NCBI GenBank assembly: GCA_910574745.1
Contig: CAJTCE010000010.1
Coordinates: 1 to 64,000 of the forward strand
DNA: 64,000 nt
Source of the DNA: Lachnospiraceae bacterium
GTDB lineage: Bacteria > Bacillota > Clostridia > Lachnospirales > Lachnospiraceae
Reading direction: 5' to 3'
The notes beneath the pieces were generated by a model, which did no database searches, was not told the origin of the DNA, and saw only the letters and a list, made by a program, of their open reading frames with translations. Positions 26,501 to 32,952 of the stretch are shown here, in pieces; the stretch's first letter is position 1; every line of letters starts with the position of its first letter. Both the position numbers and the translations under genes were made by a program.

Positions 26501-27679
26501 ATCCTCCGATACTTCCCCTGCGGCGTCCTCCATACGGGGCGCACTGATTATGATAGCCGGCAAAGTATTTTCACTGATGCTGCCTTTGTCTGCACCGCTT
26601 TCTCCCGCATCATTTCCATTCAGGCTCTTTCCATCCGCATCATCCTCGCCCGCATCATTTCCGCTCAGACTCTTTCCATCCGCATCATCCTTGCCCGCAT
26701 CATTTCCGCTCAGACTGCTTCCCTCTGCAGGATTTCTTCCCGTATCATTTCCACTGACTTCTTTTGCGTCTTCATAAATATAGACGCAATTATTCTTAAG
26801 AACCGCCCTGATTCCCTCTTTTTTCAGAGAATAGGTAAAGTCCGTCTTGTCCTGAGGCGCCAAAAGAATAATATCCTGTTTCACGCCATTAGGCTGTACC
26901 GTATACTGAATATCAATATTTTCGTACACCCTGTTATATCTGATAGCGTTTTCCGACACTGCCGCCTTGGTATAATCCCCGTCTTCCGCCGAAAGAGACG
27001 CCTCCACACCGTTCCCGCTGACGGTAACGGTTCTTTCTTCGCTCTCTCCCGCCGGAAATACAGCGTCGATGCCGCTTTCTTTATTCGTATAAGTATCGTT
27101 CTCTGTTCCGCCTCCCGACACCAGAGTATTATCTATGGTTTTTTCCTGCCCGTCTTCCATATAGGTATTGGGATAAGCGGTAAAAATTGTCCGATAAGTT
27201 CCATCAGGCAAAAGATAGGTTTTATAATTTCTACCGATCTGAACAGGAGCCCCGTACAAAACGTCAGGATTTTCCAAAGGATCCCATTCCGGCATCCTCA
27301 AACTGCCTTCTGTCTCTTCTGCCGAAGACTGTTCCGGTCCCGTCTGCCGTTCTGTGCTCTCTCCCGCTTCTCCCCCTCGTTCTCCTGCGGAATCTGTTTC
27401 ATCAAAGCTGCCCGGACCTTCTTCCGTTTCCTCCATCCCATTCAGGAAGTCCCCGGAAAGCGTCCTGCCTTCTTCTACCCTGAAAAGACTCTCTTCCCAC
27501 TGCCTTCTTTCATCCTCTTCCCTTTTCTGCTCTCTCTGCTCCGAAACCCTCTGAAACAAAGCCGGCAGACCTTCAGCATAGACAGGCGCCTCCTGCGTAA
27601 ACACAAGAAGAAACGCCAAAAAGAAACTGACAGCCCTAACAAACTTTCTATTCTTCTTATCTTTTGTCTCTCTTCCCAC
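17570..27679 (-). CDS. Giant secreted Rhs/YD-repeat toxin (WapA-like)
   Basis: This is the only complete Rhs gene in the window. The frame opens at TTG 27718 (3382 residues), but I prefer GTG 27679, which has GAGGG before it and a sensible leader from the TATAAT at 27738. Numbering from the TTG: lysine-rich n-region, signal peptide (SFFLAFLLVFTQEAPVYA, cleavage near 48), serine/acid-rich stretch, four 15-residue repeats (~320-385), DNRLRE-like beta domain (~430-620), LysM-like module (~740-790), DUF6531 (~815-920), about seventy YD repeats (~970-2560), acidic linker (~2570-2690), Rhs core (YLRARYLNMVTGTFLSRD, ~2910-2985), class I pre-toxin linker, and a tip from ~3280 (TLYQIKGSLNGKQGIFEWI, VTHRRFIEG). 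Rhs shells encapsulate the tip until delivery. No LPXTG or secretion-specific marker is visible. The tip's enzymatic activity is unknown, probably a nuclease. Confidence 0.9.
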   Translation of the reverse strand: MGRETKDKKNRKFVRAVSFFLAFLLVFTQEAPVYAEGLPALFQRVSEQREQKREEDERRQWEESLFRVEEGRTLSGDFLNGMEETEEGPGSFDETDSAGERGGEAGESTERQTGPEQSSAEETEGSLRMPEWDPLENPDVLYGAPVQIGRNYKTYLLPDGTYRTIFTAYPNTYMEDGQEKTIDNTLVSGGGTENDTYTNKESGIDAVFPAGESEERTVTVSGNGVEASLSAEDGDYTKAAVSENAIRYNRVYENIDIQYTVQPNGVKQDIILLAPQDKTDFTYSLKKEGIRAVLKNNCVYIYEDAKEVSGNDTGRNPAEGSSLSGNDAGKDDADGKSLSGNDAGEDDADGKSLNGNDAGESGADKGSISENTLPAIIISAPRMEDAAGEVSEDITLELTERDGEYILTLLADREWIEDASRVYPVKIDPSTTVLQNEIDNFTIANLGGYLPEEICSFTGYFDGIGKSRSYVITTFRYQDILAGFTDVDVISASLNIYQLNENAGFDIGCYRLRQPLSYGDITWENSVNLDRFIAGEDSVRPAGMGWKSYDVRDSVNGWIHSTYESHGLLLLSSDETMAGAIFATENYPDAALTPTLSITWQPAGDVPMDYSLDDTTIHLRPMTLTSTDGKMQCYGAFADGLATPYAFVHYALSDDSKNYRGIHITDNAKVYPDSSSFEGAFPQGILRYKDVQSNWQSAVPFTEFDYDTLYSMSAQTAKEDKQGVPVKSDEFLIYRATRYDSLSKIADYYGVPLSSLMFDNKAADTLMVENNTIFIRNPQKNQNTPYQPGELTDDEKSRIDTELLGRGLHCEFGFEPINLNTGNFFLAQEDFSFQDSLGVFAMQRYYNGMNAGRLGSFGRGFTSMFDESISALSDGTLVYNRPDGSSLYFIPDGRGGYKSPEGYQVSLKRMKTGEALGNFSAGEQVYDIYKYEIKEEDSSIHTFDTKGNLLQIKGKNGEVRIFHRDSEGRLTGISREGVTMGITVNDNGCITSITMPDGGVYEYRYDDMQNLAEVKNPMGNSKTFSYDDKHRMNAWYDENGNRVVQNLYDNENRVIRQTDRLGGTITLSYGQGKTSAKDAAGNLTVYEYDGNYRTTRITYPDGTKETKEYKEGRMTGTVDRTGVATSFVYNADGNITKKTRGNVVTSFSYDGNGNLLSTTDAMGNTVTATYDAAGNLIKITEADGTERRFSYDSRNRLKGETDGNGNHTSYSYTGNYLTKITLNGTVTASYAYNMMGQPIKVTDGNGNTTLYTYDSLGRNTSVTSPEGGRTSIVYGKTGLVLSVSGPMGEKRIYTYDKAGNITSVTDGMGSRYEYAYDKNSNRISERDPYGNVRKVSFDAMDRPVKAVDAGGNSWYYEYDGNDRLVKMTNPLGSESVITYDPYTGQALSIRDYEGIETVYSYNRVGALTGISRGGELAEAYEYDEKRQVIKTTYAGGLVQEREYDRNGNCILVRERGGDSASAEEGEYDEDGSSERGEDAGNERITRYIYDDHNRLIKETTPSGAVWEYDYDKAGNLTGIIDPEGGKTVYAYDRNNNRISVTDGEGNKTFYTYDKGNRLTGVETAGGRQNYVYDKAGRIIAFSDEEDYATVYEYDKRGNLTALTDALGNRTVYEWDGAGQLTGITDASGGRTAYIYDACGNLLGAEDAAGAVTAYEYDKNGRCILVINPLLQETVYEYDALDRMIKETDPLGGVRLYDYDISGNLTAFTDEEGNKSLYEYDIYGNLIRETDAKGNKTEYTYDSENRMISAKDADGNTAFIEYDGRGSVLSVTDPLGIKTAYTYDQAGRLVKETASDQGEILYTYDGAGNLIRVTDSLGITTSMEYSKTGKLTGITDGKGNKTVYAYDALGQLVSAVYTDESADYFAYDKRGNLLYKKEGDTRLTEYTYDETGRLTAVTDVFGNRTLYDYDKAGNLIKETAPDGSKNVYAYDGAGRMVSETLSDGGSYLYEYDLRGNLTKLTGPTGIEARFSYDENGSLISLADAKGETRYEYDCLNRLTEIVDALGGKTIYTYDGDGNVTSVSYGDEALYQYQYDENGRLAGITLPSGLQTDYAYDTKGQLLKETAYDKNAGNNTDARVSAYTYDKTGNLTGVTDALGGKSVYAYDSMGRLTEFTSPGGMETTFTYDALSNIKTITDGAGNRTSYLYDAKGRLRHEDIAGEESYTYAYDAMDRLISIEGEDSLVSYSYHQNGQLSGVTDSNGNTTSYEYDKAGNLIKTTDPLGNQASYAYDEAGNLSEAKDENGNTTTYDYDALNRLVSKDTKEALSTASYGYDSMGRLTLMDDVTGESLYTYDEAGRVTKAKDGNGREISYEYDAFGNVTEVTYPDGRKVSYTYDALDRMIGVTDLDGKTTVYTYDADGNLTKAKREDGETRITYDASGRVTGLVNTHEGKTISLYGYAYDGRGNIIQEKIRLYDGDSYVEKENRYAYDGMSQLIKSEEKEDGKLFVTTTYLYDPAGNRLQMETVTDGEKLTVNYTYDKAGRLVKLWDSENGETLYTYDKAGNLVKEEGSEERHYLYDACGRLTAVTDKDNLLLAALYDGNDNRVFTMEYTPELSAERKLLPKQDEDTEDERKEDETGNRTGEGEDEEPGDSSYGEWNRGAGNSAENLSGTNPGENGTGSVHGAEKTGSAGLLSEQEIDSTDREKENGLSGDLEEGLLENGEGSSPADGQAEDRENAGLSDAEAVNESDKEGAKAFWYGVLCQAADIFLPAPTPFKTWLHDRMGFRSDVTVLWESRLWEADLGGNVETIEEAGSPFELIEGIFGDENRTAFSVRAYRQVSYVNDITFPNAQVLSEYAVNGIMGESLTGYSYGLWRESFRVTIGNGITGTISAGAASVDGAGIKNTGTVRGSVMTGNYYYTGTGSVANLIWGDGTTGYVYGTNGSRSVYGAESAVLYTRTQAAGYGYNGEYTHEGLGMQYLRARYLNMVTGTFLSRDTYGGAMDNILSQNRYTYVGNNPVNYADPDGHKAVGSTIKNTFSAIADAARNGARNAQNQTGRAAEIATAKAGDGAAAVSMAANRITKNEVHGVSQGTTKGVDAAKTGIVAEASADEINRAAQEKAAHSQAKADFVSMPLDALNSAGAWLDKGFTNLAGYIDASWAGEWVGSAAEWVTQKECAAYNYCINGLQEFLPNSDVERILDGSGLILMGGFKMAGGAFLTFAGALTSYTGIGLGGMAAGTVTGVSGISDIEQGINEIKLGLRNDSTTRTGNYVRDTLYDGNDTIYHLSTGTAAMAGMALRPYVMPKKNPVLAGGKQKDIAKKAAMGEKGGSKTVDIHNPVLDNIRTGSALKGNSLHAFNDIIDNYAGDATRFSLTGGDGVERTLYQIKGSLNGKQGIFEWIVDPDPTKGVTHRRFIEGVGITGKPNARP
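17880..18480 (-). repeat. Class I linker direct repeat, copy inside the giant Rhs
   Basis: The recipient copy for tip exchange. Near-identical DNA occurs at 4005-4420, 5120-5715 and 11232-11850. In this copy the reading frame is continuous with the signal-peptide-bearing shell. The switch from linker to tip is abrupt at about 17880, where base composition drops from GC-balanced to AT-rich. Confidence 0.85.
26585..26765 (-). repeat. Four 45-bp tandem repeats within the giant Rhs
   Basis: Fifteen-residue units beginning SGND or NGND: SGNDTGRNPAEGSSL, SGNDAGKDDADGKSL, SGNDAGEDDADGKSL, NGNDAGESGADKGSI. The middle two differ in one residue and few bases. The stretch is acidic and likely disordered. 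Unit number could vary without breaking the frame because 45 is a multiple of three. Confidence 0.85.
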
Positions 27680-27737
27680 CTGTTTTTCCCTCGTTTCCTC
27701 ATAAGTAAAAGCGTGCAAAACATACCCGCCGGACCCT

Positions 27738-27743
27738 ATTATA
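27738..27743 (-). promoter_or_regulatory. Candidate -10 box of the giant Rhs gene
   Basis: A perfect TATAAT on the minus strand. No good -35 is seen at 17 bp. It would give a leader of only about 13 nt for the TTG at 27718 but about 50 nt for the GTG at 27679, which supports the later start. Confidence 0.5.
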
Positions 27744-27771
27744 TCTTATGTCCAAAAATCATGATTACCAT

Positions 27772-27819
27772 ATATGGAAAATCCTGACACATTTAATAAA
27801 AATTTTAGATTTTCCATAT
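27772..27819. promoter_or_regulatory. Hairpin upstream of the giant Rhs
   Basis: Perfect 12-bp inverted repeat (ATATGGAAAATC / GATTTTCCATAT) with a 24-base AT-rich loop, just upstream of the putative Rhs promoter. It could be an operator or a terminator for RNA arriving from upstream. Confidence 0.5.
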
Positions 27820-27834
27820 TCCCAAACATGTCTG

Positions 27835-28021
27835 CTCGGTTTAAAAATACCGGGGCCGGCGGGAAAACCTTTCCATTTTTTATAATCCCCTACCGAAAAT
27901 TGGAATTTTTCTTACAGTTTGCCCATCCCCCTCCGCAGACTGTTAGAAAAATCCAATTTCCGATGCAATTATAAAAAATGGAAAGGCCTCTTCCCGCCGG
28001 CCCCGGTATTTTTAAACCGAG
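27835..28021. repeat. 187-bp imperfect palindrome (MITE-like or structured RNA)
   Basis: Outer arms of about 52 bp begin CTCGGTTTAAAAATACCGGG and end with the reverse complement CCCGGTATTTTTAAACCGAG; they differ only by a 2-3 base indel. Inside them lies a second pair of ~22-bp arms (AAATTGGAATTTTTCTTACA against TGTTAGAAAAATCCAATTT) around a C-rich loop. No coding frame. The whole unit would fold into one long rod on either strand. It lies between the giant Rhs promoter and the small secreted-protein pseudogene. Confidence 0.8.
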
Positions 28022-28047
28022 TCGGCCTGTCCTGCCTTTCCATCTCT

Positions 28048-28355
28048 TCATAAAGTCATAAACCCTCTAATCTTCCAAATCCCCGTCCAAGTATTGACCG
28101 AAAAAGAATAAACATTCTCCCGATATGTAAATTTCCCATCCACATAATCCGCCAAGTAATAAGCAACTTCCCCCGACGAGTCCCCTTGTGCACAGATACC
28201 GATTCGATCTTCCCGCCGCCTAATTCCTCATCAAGATACCGGTTAAAAATTTCCATGGCTTCTTTTTCCTGCTTTTGCGCTTCTTCCTTTGTAAATTTAT
28301 CAGGAGTAAAGCCGGTTAAGCAAAGACAAAGTAAAGTCAGACACAGCATTCTCAT
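28048..28355 (-). pseudogene. Small secreted protein, frameshifted at a G tract
   Basis: From ATG 28355 the frame gives a short signal-like sequence (MRMLCLTLLCLCLTGFTPDK) and a mature part KEAMEIFNRYLDEELGGGKI up to SVHKG. There the frame turns into an arginine-rich tail ending at 28056. One extra G in the GGGG tract (plus-strand 28182-28185) restores DSSGEVAYYLADYVDGKF, TYRENVYSFSVNTWTG and a stop at 28048, clearly the ancestral end. The restored product is about 100 residues, exported, of unknown family. A GGAGG lies ~17 bases upstream of the ATG, a little far. A sequencing error in the G tract is possible. Confidence 0.65.
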
Positions 28356-28452
28356 TTTCAGTTTACGTATATTCCCCCTCCTTATGTTTCCCGATTCCTT
28401 GTTAAATTTTCTGTTACATTTTTTAAGTCCCTTTTGCAGATTTAAATTACTT

Positions 28453-29397
28453 TTAACAAACATTTTCAATAAATTTTCCGATTTCCACCCATGCCTTTCT
28501 GGATTCCGGCAACAGCTTTGCCGCCATCTGGAAAATATGAAACATCCCTTCATAAATGCTTAAGCGCACCCTGCACCCTTGTTCCCTTGCCTTTGCCGCC
28601 ACACTTACGGAATCGGAAAGAAGCATCTCATAGCTTCCCACCTGTATCAGCATGGGCGGAAACCCTCTGAAATCCCCGAACAGCGGAGAAATATAATAAT
28701 TCATGGGGTCATTGTCTCCCAGATAATCTTTATTGTAAATAAGCGTATCCCTGCTGTTTCCGAATAAAGGATCCCTTTCATAATTGGTATCATAGCTTTC
28801 CCCTCCCGCAGTTAAATCCGTCCACGGAGACATGGCAATGAGACCGCAGGGCTGCTGCATTCCTTTATCCTTTAAATAATGACACAGCGCCATGGCAAGT
28901 CCTCCCCCGGCGGAATCTCCAGCCAAGATAATCTGTTCCGAGGAATACCCCTGCTCCAAAAGCCAGCAGTACGCACAAAAGGCGTCCTCCAGCGCGGCAG
29001 GGTAAGGATTTTCCGGCGCCACCCTGTAATCGATAGTAAGCACACTCATCCCCTTGCTTACCTCACTATACAATCCGGCAAAGGTCCGGTATCCGTTCCG
29101 CATAGGCGCAACATAGCCCCCGCCGTGGAGCTGTAAAATAATCTTATCCCCATTCCTGTTTTCCTCTTCCTTTTGGGAAAGCATCTCCATGGTAAAATGC
29201 TCCATCTCAATTTTTTCCATTATAAAGCATTCGGGACATTTCCATTCCGGTTCCACCTCGCTGATGCGTTTCCTGAATTCCCCGTTTCTTATTTTCGTTC
29301 CAATGAGATGCTCTCTTGTGGCACGGGCAATCAGCTCCCTTACCACCCGCCCCCTGATACTGGCTTCACTTTCTGTATTTTCATTTTTCTTTCTCAT
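28453..29397 (-). CDS. Alpha/beta hydrolase, HSL-type esterase
   Basis: A 314-residue enzyme with the hormone-sensitive-lipase oxyanion motif HGGGY, nucleophile elbow GDSAGGG and a C-terminal catalytic histidine in EGMFHIF, the acid being near DSVSVAAKAREQG. It hydrolyses small acyl esters in the cytoplasm; no signal peptide. It is last in an apparent operon with the DUF6320 membrane protein and the acyltransferase (gaps of 49 bp and an overlap of 8 bp). That neighbourhood suggests a joint role in making and removing acyl groups on a lipid or alcohol, which is inference. The 3' end overlaps no other gene. Confidence 0.85.
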   Translation of the reverse strand: MRKKNENTESEASIRGRVVRELIARATREHLIGTKIRNGEFRKRISEVEPEWKCPECFIMEKIEMEHFTMEMLSQKEEENRNGDKIILQLHGGGYVAPMRNGYRTFAGLYSEVSKGMSVLTIDYRVAPENPYPAALEDAFCAYCWLLEQGYSSEQIILAGDSAGGGLAMALCHYLKDKGMQQPCGLIAMSPWTDLTAGGESYDTNYERDPLFGNSRDTLIYNKDYLGDNDPMNYYISPLFGDFRGFPPMLIQVGSYEMLLSDSVSVAAKAREQGCRVRLSIYEGMFHIFQMAAKLLPESRKAWVEIGKFIENVC

Positions 29398-29445
29398 CTT
29401 AAGATACGGCTCCTTTATGATTGCGTCCGGCTTTTTATTGACCGG

Positions 29446-30111
29446 TTATCTGACATGAAATCTCCGCTTTAACTCCACTCTCGCCCTTCTGTCGCCTATG
29501 ATAAATGTGCCTAAAAACAAAAAGAAAGAGCATCCCATGGCTATAAATGTCAGTTCCGGCCTGGTCACGATCCCCAACAGATACAGGAGCACAGGAACCA
29601 TACTGCATATGATCATAAAAATCTGCCATACCAGATAGCTCTGCCAGCCTTTTATATTGACAAGCATCAAAACAATTATTACCGCGTCCACCAGAAGAAT
29701 CCCCGACGGCAGGGCATAATTGACAGACCACCCGTTATAACCGGTTACAAAATCAATAATGACTACCATGGAAACTGCAATCATCATCAGCACAATGACC
29801 TTTGCCTTATATCCGCTTTTCCCGATAATGGCAAAACGTAATACAAGGTACACATAGAAAAGGGAAAGCCCTGTAATAACGCACCACCAGATTTGGGACT
29901 CCAGCCTGATATTCAGATAAACCAATATGGCCTCCGCCAAAATCGCACAAAACAGATAGATTTTGCTGATTAAAGACATTTTCCGGCTTTTAACCCTTAC
30001 ATCCGGGTACATATTTTCTACTTCCACTGTCTTTTCCAGAACCGCATCGCACAAGGGACAGCGCTCGGTTTCATCCAGTATTTCCACCTGACATCTGATA
30101 CATTTACTCAT
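29446..30111 (-). CDS. DUF6320 zinc-ribbon membrane protein
   Basis: 221 residues: an N-terminal CIRC...CPLC zinc ribbon (MSKCIRCQVEILDETERCPL), then about six hydrophobic segments between residues 45 and 205, and a basic C-terminus. The layout fits DUF6320, which accompanies putative alcohol acyltransferases in Clostridia. The start overlaps the end of the upstream acyltransferase by 8 bp (TTATGAGTAA), so translation is coupled. The biochemical role is unknown. Confidence 0.75.
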   Translation of the reverse strand: MSKCIRCQVEILDETERCPLCDAVLEKTVEVENMYPDVRVKSRKMSLISKIYLFCAILAEAILVYLNIRLESQIWWCVITGLSLFYVYLVLRFAIIGKSGYKAKVIVLMMIAVSMVVIIDFVTGYNGWSVNYALPSGILLVDAVIIVLMLVNIKGWQSYLVWQIFMIICSMVPVLLYLLGIVTRPELTFIAMGCSFFLFLGTFIIGDRRARVELKRRFHVR

Positions 30112-31441
30112 AATTTACCCCATTGCTTTCTATCTCAATTTCCAGTCCGTCCTCCGACAGCTTGCGGAAAAATCCTTTTTGTACCGATACGTCCGCCAGA
30201 TCATAGCTGAAACTGAACACCAACGTATCTTTATAGGAGCAAATGGTTCCTTTTATATGTTGTCCTCTCGACATGGCGAGAAAGGCGTGAAACATTTCCA
30301 CATAAGGCTCATAATCCTCAAGAACCGTAATATTTCCGATATTGGTAATCGTGGTAGTGTTGGCAAGGGCTGAGACCGTATAAATACGGCGCATGGCTAT
30401 ATTTTTGATAAATAAAGGCGTAGCGCGGGTTGCCAGCAGCTTTTCATTGGAAACATTGTAAGAAAACAGTTCCTCCAGATGCTCCCTGTTTATCTGGCTT
30501 CTGAGACTCTCCTTCGTAACAGCCAGCACCTCTTCAAAGGTATACCCTTCTTTTGTGGCGTTAAATTCCGCCGAGACCATAACAAAAAAATTTTTGGTTG
30601 TAATGGATTGATAGAAGGGTCTTAAATTAACAGGAACCGCCACTCTTATAGGCCTCTGGGAAGGCATGCCGTGGAGACATTCCTGATAGACGCTGAAGAT
30701 ATAAACGGCTACCAGATACTCGTTTATGCTGGCCCCATATCCTTTACAGACCTCTTTTAACCGTGGAATCTGCATATATCCATGCATTACGCCAAATTCC
30801 CCCGGCTCCAGCCTGTCCCCTTTTATGAGATAGGCCCTCTTGGACTGATATCCCTTCTGGGCTTTCTTCCTGTAGTTTTTCAGAAAGCTGTCCTCTCTGT
30901 TTAAAGAGGTATGGCTGCTGAAGGAATCTCCCAGCTTTTCCCGAATCTCCTGATGAGCCAGCCGCAAATACTGATAAGTCAGTTCCTTCAAAAAGTTGAT
31001 GCCTCCCATGCCATCCGCCAGCACATGGAACACTTCCAGATTAATCCTGTATTTATAATAAGTTACCCGGAACAAATAGCTGCGGTTCTGCCCGATAAAA
31101 CGGCAGGGAAAAGTATTTTCCTCATAGACTCTCGGAGCGGGTTTTCCGTTTTCCTCCAGATAATACCAAAACATTCCTGTCCGAAGGCGCAGGTTAAATC
31201 CGTCAAATCTGGGCAGGATTTTGTCAAGAGCCTCCTGTAAAAGCTTTGGCTCTATCAATTCCTTTAAGGTTACGCTGATACGGTATACATTGCTCATGCT
31301 TTCCCCGGCAATAACGGGAAAAAGATGCGCCGTATTGTCCAGCCGTTCCCAACGTAAATCCCGATAGGACTTCTCTTCTTTTTTCTTCCTGCCCCGCTTT
31401 TCGTTTTCTACCGCAGGCGCTTCTTCAGATTTTCTTTTCAT
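30104..31441 (-). CDS. Condensation/WS-DGAT-like acyltransferase
   Basis: 445 residues of the chloramphenicol-acetyltransferase-like superfamily. The catalytic motif is seen as FHVLADGMGG (H...DG), and a later NTTTITNIGNI strand fits the C-terminal half of alcohol acetyltransferase-type enzymes. The N-terminus is a lysine/arginine-rich tail (KRGRKKKEEKSYRDLRW) without a signal peptide. It is first in the three-gene operon with DUF6320 and the esterase. Likely reaction: acyl transfer from a CoA or carrier to an alcohol; the substrate cannot be seen. Confidence 0.75.
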   Translation of the reverse strand: MKRKSEEAPAVENEKRGRKKKEEKSYRDLRWERLDNTAHLFPVIAGESMSNVYRISVTLKELIEPKLLQEALDKILPRFDGFNLRLRTGMFWYYLEENGKPAPRVYEENTFPCRFIGQNRSYLFRVTYYKYRINLEVFHVLADGMGGINFLKELTYQYLRLAHQEIREKLGDSFSSHTSLNREDSFLKNYRKKAQKGYQSKRAYLIKGDRLEPGEFGVMHGYMQIPRLKEVCKGYGASINEYLVAVYIFSVYQECLHGMPSQRPIRVAVPVNLRPFYQSITTKNFFVMVSAEFNATKEGYTFEEVLAVTKESLRSQINREHLEELFSYNVSNEKLLATRATPLFIKNIAMRRIYTVSALANTTTITNIGNITVLEDYEPYVEMFHAFLAMSRGQHIKGTICSYKDTLVFSFSYDLADVSVQKGFFRKLSEDGLEIEIESNGVNYE

Positions 31442-31490
31442 AACATTAATTTCTCCAAATTTTATCCGGTCTTTATCAGGCGCTGTGCAT

Positions 31491-32162
31491 TTAATCAGAA
31501 ATTAAATATGAAATCCCCTTTTCTAATGCTTCCTCATCCAGCATACCCTTTCCCACCGCCACGATCCTGCCCTTTTCATCGATGAAGTAAGTAGCCGGAA
31601 GGGCGCTGACATAAAAAGCATATGCGCCTTCCTGGTTCACATCATAATAGACCGGAAAGGTAAATCCCTGTTCCTCTATAAATTCTCCGGCCGTTTCTCT
31701 GGTTTCCCTGCTGCCATCGGTCAGATCCACCATCATAAACTGAATCTCTTCGCCGTAGGTCTCATACGCTTTTTGAAAATCCGGCATCTCGCTCTTACAG
31801 GGCGGGCACCAGCTTGCCCAGAAGTTTAAAACTACCGGTTTTCCTTCCATGGATGACAACGATACCGCTTCTCCGTCGGCATTTTCCACTGTAAAATCCG
31901 GCGCTTTGTTTTCGTCTTCCGGCTGTCCGTCCTCATAATCCGCCGCCGGCTGTCCATTTTCCGTCCCTGACTGTTCACTTCCGGCTTTTTTCCGATTGTT
32001 TCCATCCCCGGCATCCCCGTTTTCTTCTCCGTTTAATCCATCGGTTTCCAGATTCTGTTCCGGCTCATACTCTCTGCTCAGTTTATTATACAATATCACA
32101 CTTCCTGCCATCAGTATAGAAAAGCCTATACATCCCGCTATTATTTTCCAATATTTCTTCAA
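31491..32162 (-). CDS. Membrane-anchored TlpA/ResA-like thioredoxin
   Basis: 223 residues: one N-terminal membrane anchor (IIAGCIGFSILMAGSVILY), an acidic low-complexity linker to about residue 85, then a thioredoxin fold with active site WASWCPPC and a conserved cis-proline region (SALPATYFIDEKGRIVAVG). It acts outside the membrane as a thiol-disulfide reductant. The start is TTG 32162 with an AGAGAGG site. It lies 15 bp after the CcdA gene, which would feed it electrons. Confidence 0.85.
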   Translation of the reverse strand: MKKYWKIIAGCIGFSILMAGSVILYNKLSREYEPEQNLETDGLNGEENGDAGDGNNRKKAGSEQSGTENGQPAADYEDGQPEDENKAPDFTVENADGEAVSLSSMEGKPVVLNFWASWCPPCKSEMPDFQKAYETYGEEIQFMMVDLTDGSRETRETAGEFIEEQGFTFPVYYDVNQEGAYAFYVSALPATYFIDEKGRIVAVGKGMLDEEALEKGISYLISD

Positions 32163-32177
32163 TTCCCTCTCTCCTTT

Positions 32178-32843
32178 TTAATTACTCAACAAGCCCAGTA
32201 ATCTGTTCAATGTCCCCGTCATCATAAATATTCCCGTCACGATCAGAAAAATGCCACAAATCGTATTGATGGCTTTATAATGGGTTTTAATAAAACGGAA
32301 GGCTTCCTTTAACCGGTCAATCAAGACTGCGCTGATGAGGAAAGGAATTCCCAGTCCCAGGGAAAACAAAATCAGCATCAGAATCCCCTGCATCGCCGAA
32401 CCTCTCCTCGAAGCCATCAAAAGCGCCGAGCCCAAAAAGGTTCCCACACAAGGCGTCCAGCCTATGGAAAATACCATGCCGAATAAAACCGACCGGAAAA
32501 ATCCGTTGCCCTCAACCTGTGCATTCAACTTCTTCGTAGTATTTAAGAAAGATATTTTTAATACTCCCATAAAGTTAAGTCCGAAAATGATCACAACCAG
32601 ACCGCATACAATATTTAAAATACTTTGAGACTTTTTCAAAAATCTTCCCAAACCTCCCGCAAAAGCTCCCATGCATACAAAAATAATCGTAAATCCCAGA
32701 ACAAATCCCAGCGCACTTTTGAAAGTCCTTTTTCGGTTGTTTTCTCCGCCTGCAAAATAAGATACATATACCGGCAGCATCGGCAGCAGACACGGAGAGA
32801 TAAACGTAATAATACCTTCTAAGAATGATATAAAATATTGCAT
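32178..32843 (-). CDS. ccdA: CcdA/DsbD-type transmembrane electron transporter
   Basis: 221 residues with six hydrophobic segments and the CcdA hallmark FISPCLLPMLPVYVSYFAGG at the N-terminus. A second conserved cysteine appears in IGWTPCVGTFLGSALLMAS. It passes reducing power from cytoplasmic thioredoxin across the membrane to the TlpA-like partner at 31491-32162. No cytochrome c genes are nearby, so the pair probably serves general extracytoplasmic thiol reduction. Good ribosome site (AGGAGAAAGAA) before ATG 32843. Confidence 0.85.
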   Translation of the reverse strand: MQYFISFLEGIITFISPCLLPMLPVYVSYFAGGENNRKRTFKSALGFVLGFTIIFVCMGAFAGGLGRFLKKSQSILNIVCGLVVIIFGLNFMGVLKISFLNTTKKLNAQVEGNGFFRSVLFGMVFSIGWTPCVGTFLGSALLMASRRGSAMQGILMLILFSLGLGIPFLISAVLIDRLKEAFRFIKTHYKAINTICGIFLIVTGIFMMTGTLNRLLGLLSN

Positions 32844-32952
32844 TTCTTTCTCCTGTTATCCTTCTGTTTCAAATTTTTCATACAAATGATATCTGTTTCA
32901 TTTCTGTCTTTCTTCATTATGGCATATATGCGCAAATATCATGCAAAAGAAT

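Noticed and set aside
26585-26765. Regularly spaced repeats that might be a CRISPR array
   Set aside because: Units are directly adjacent, 45 bp, coding and without spacers; no cas genes are present.
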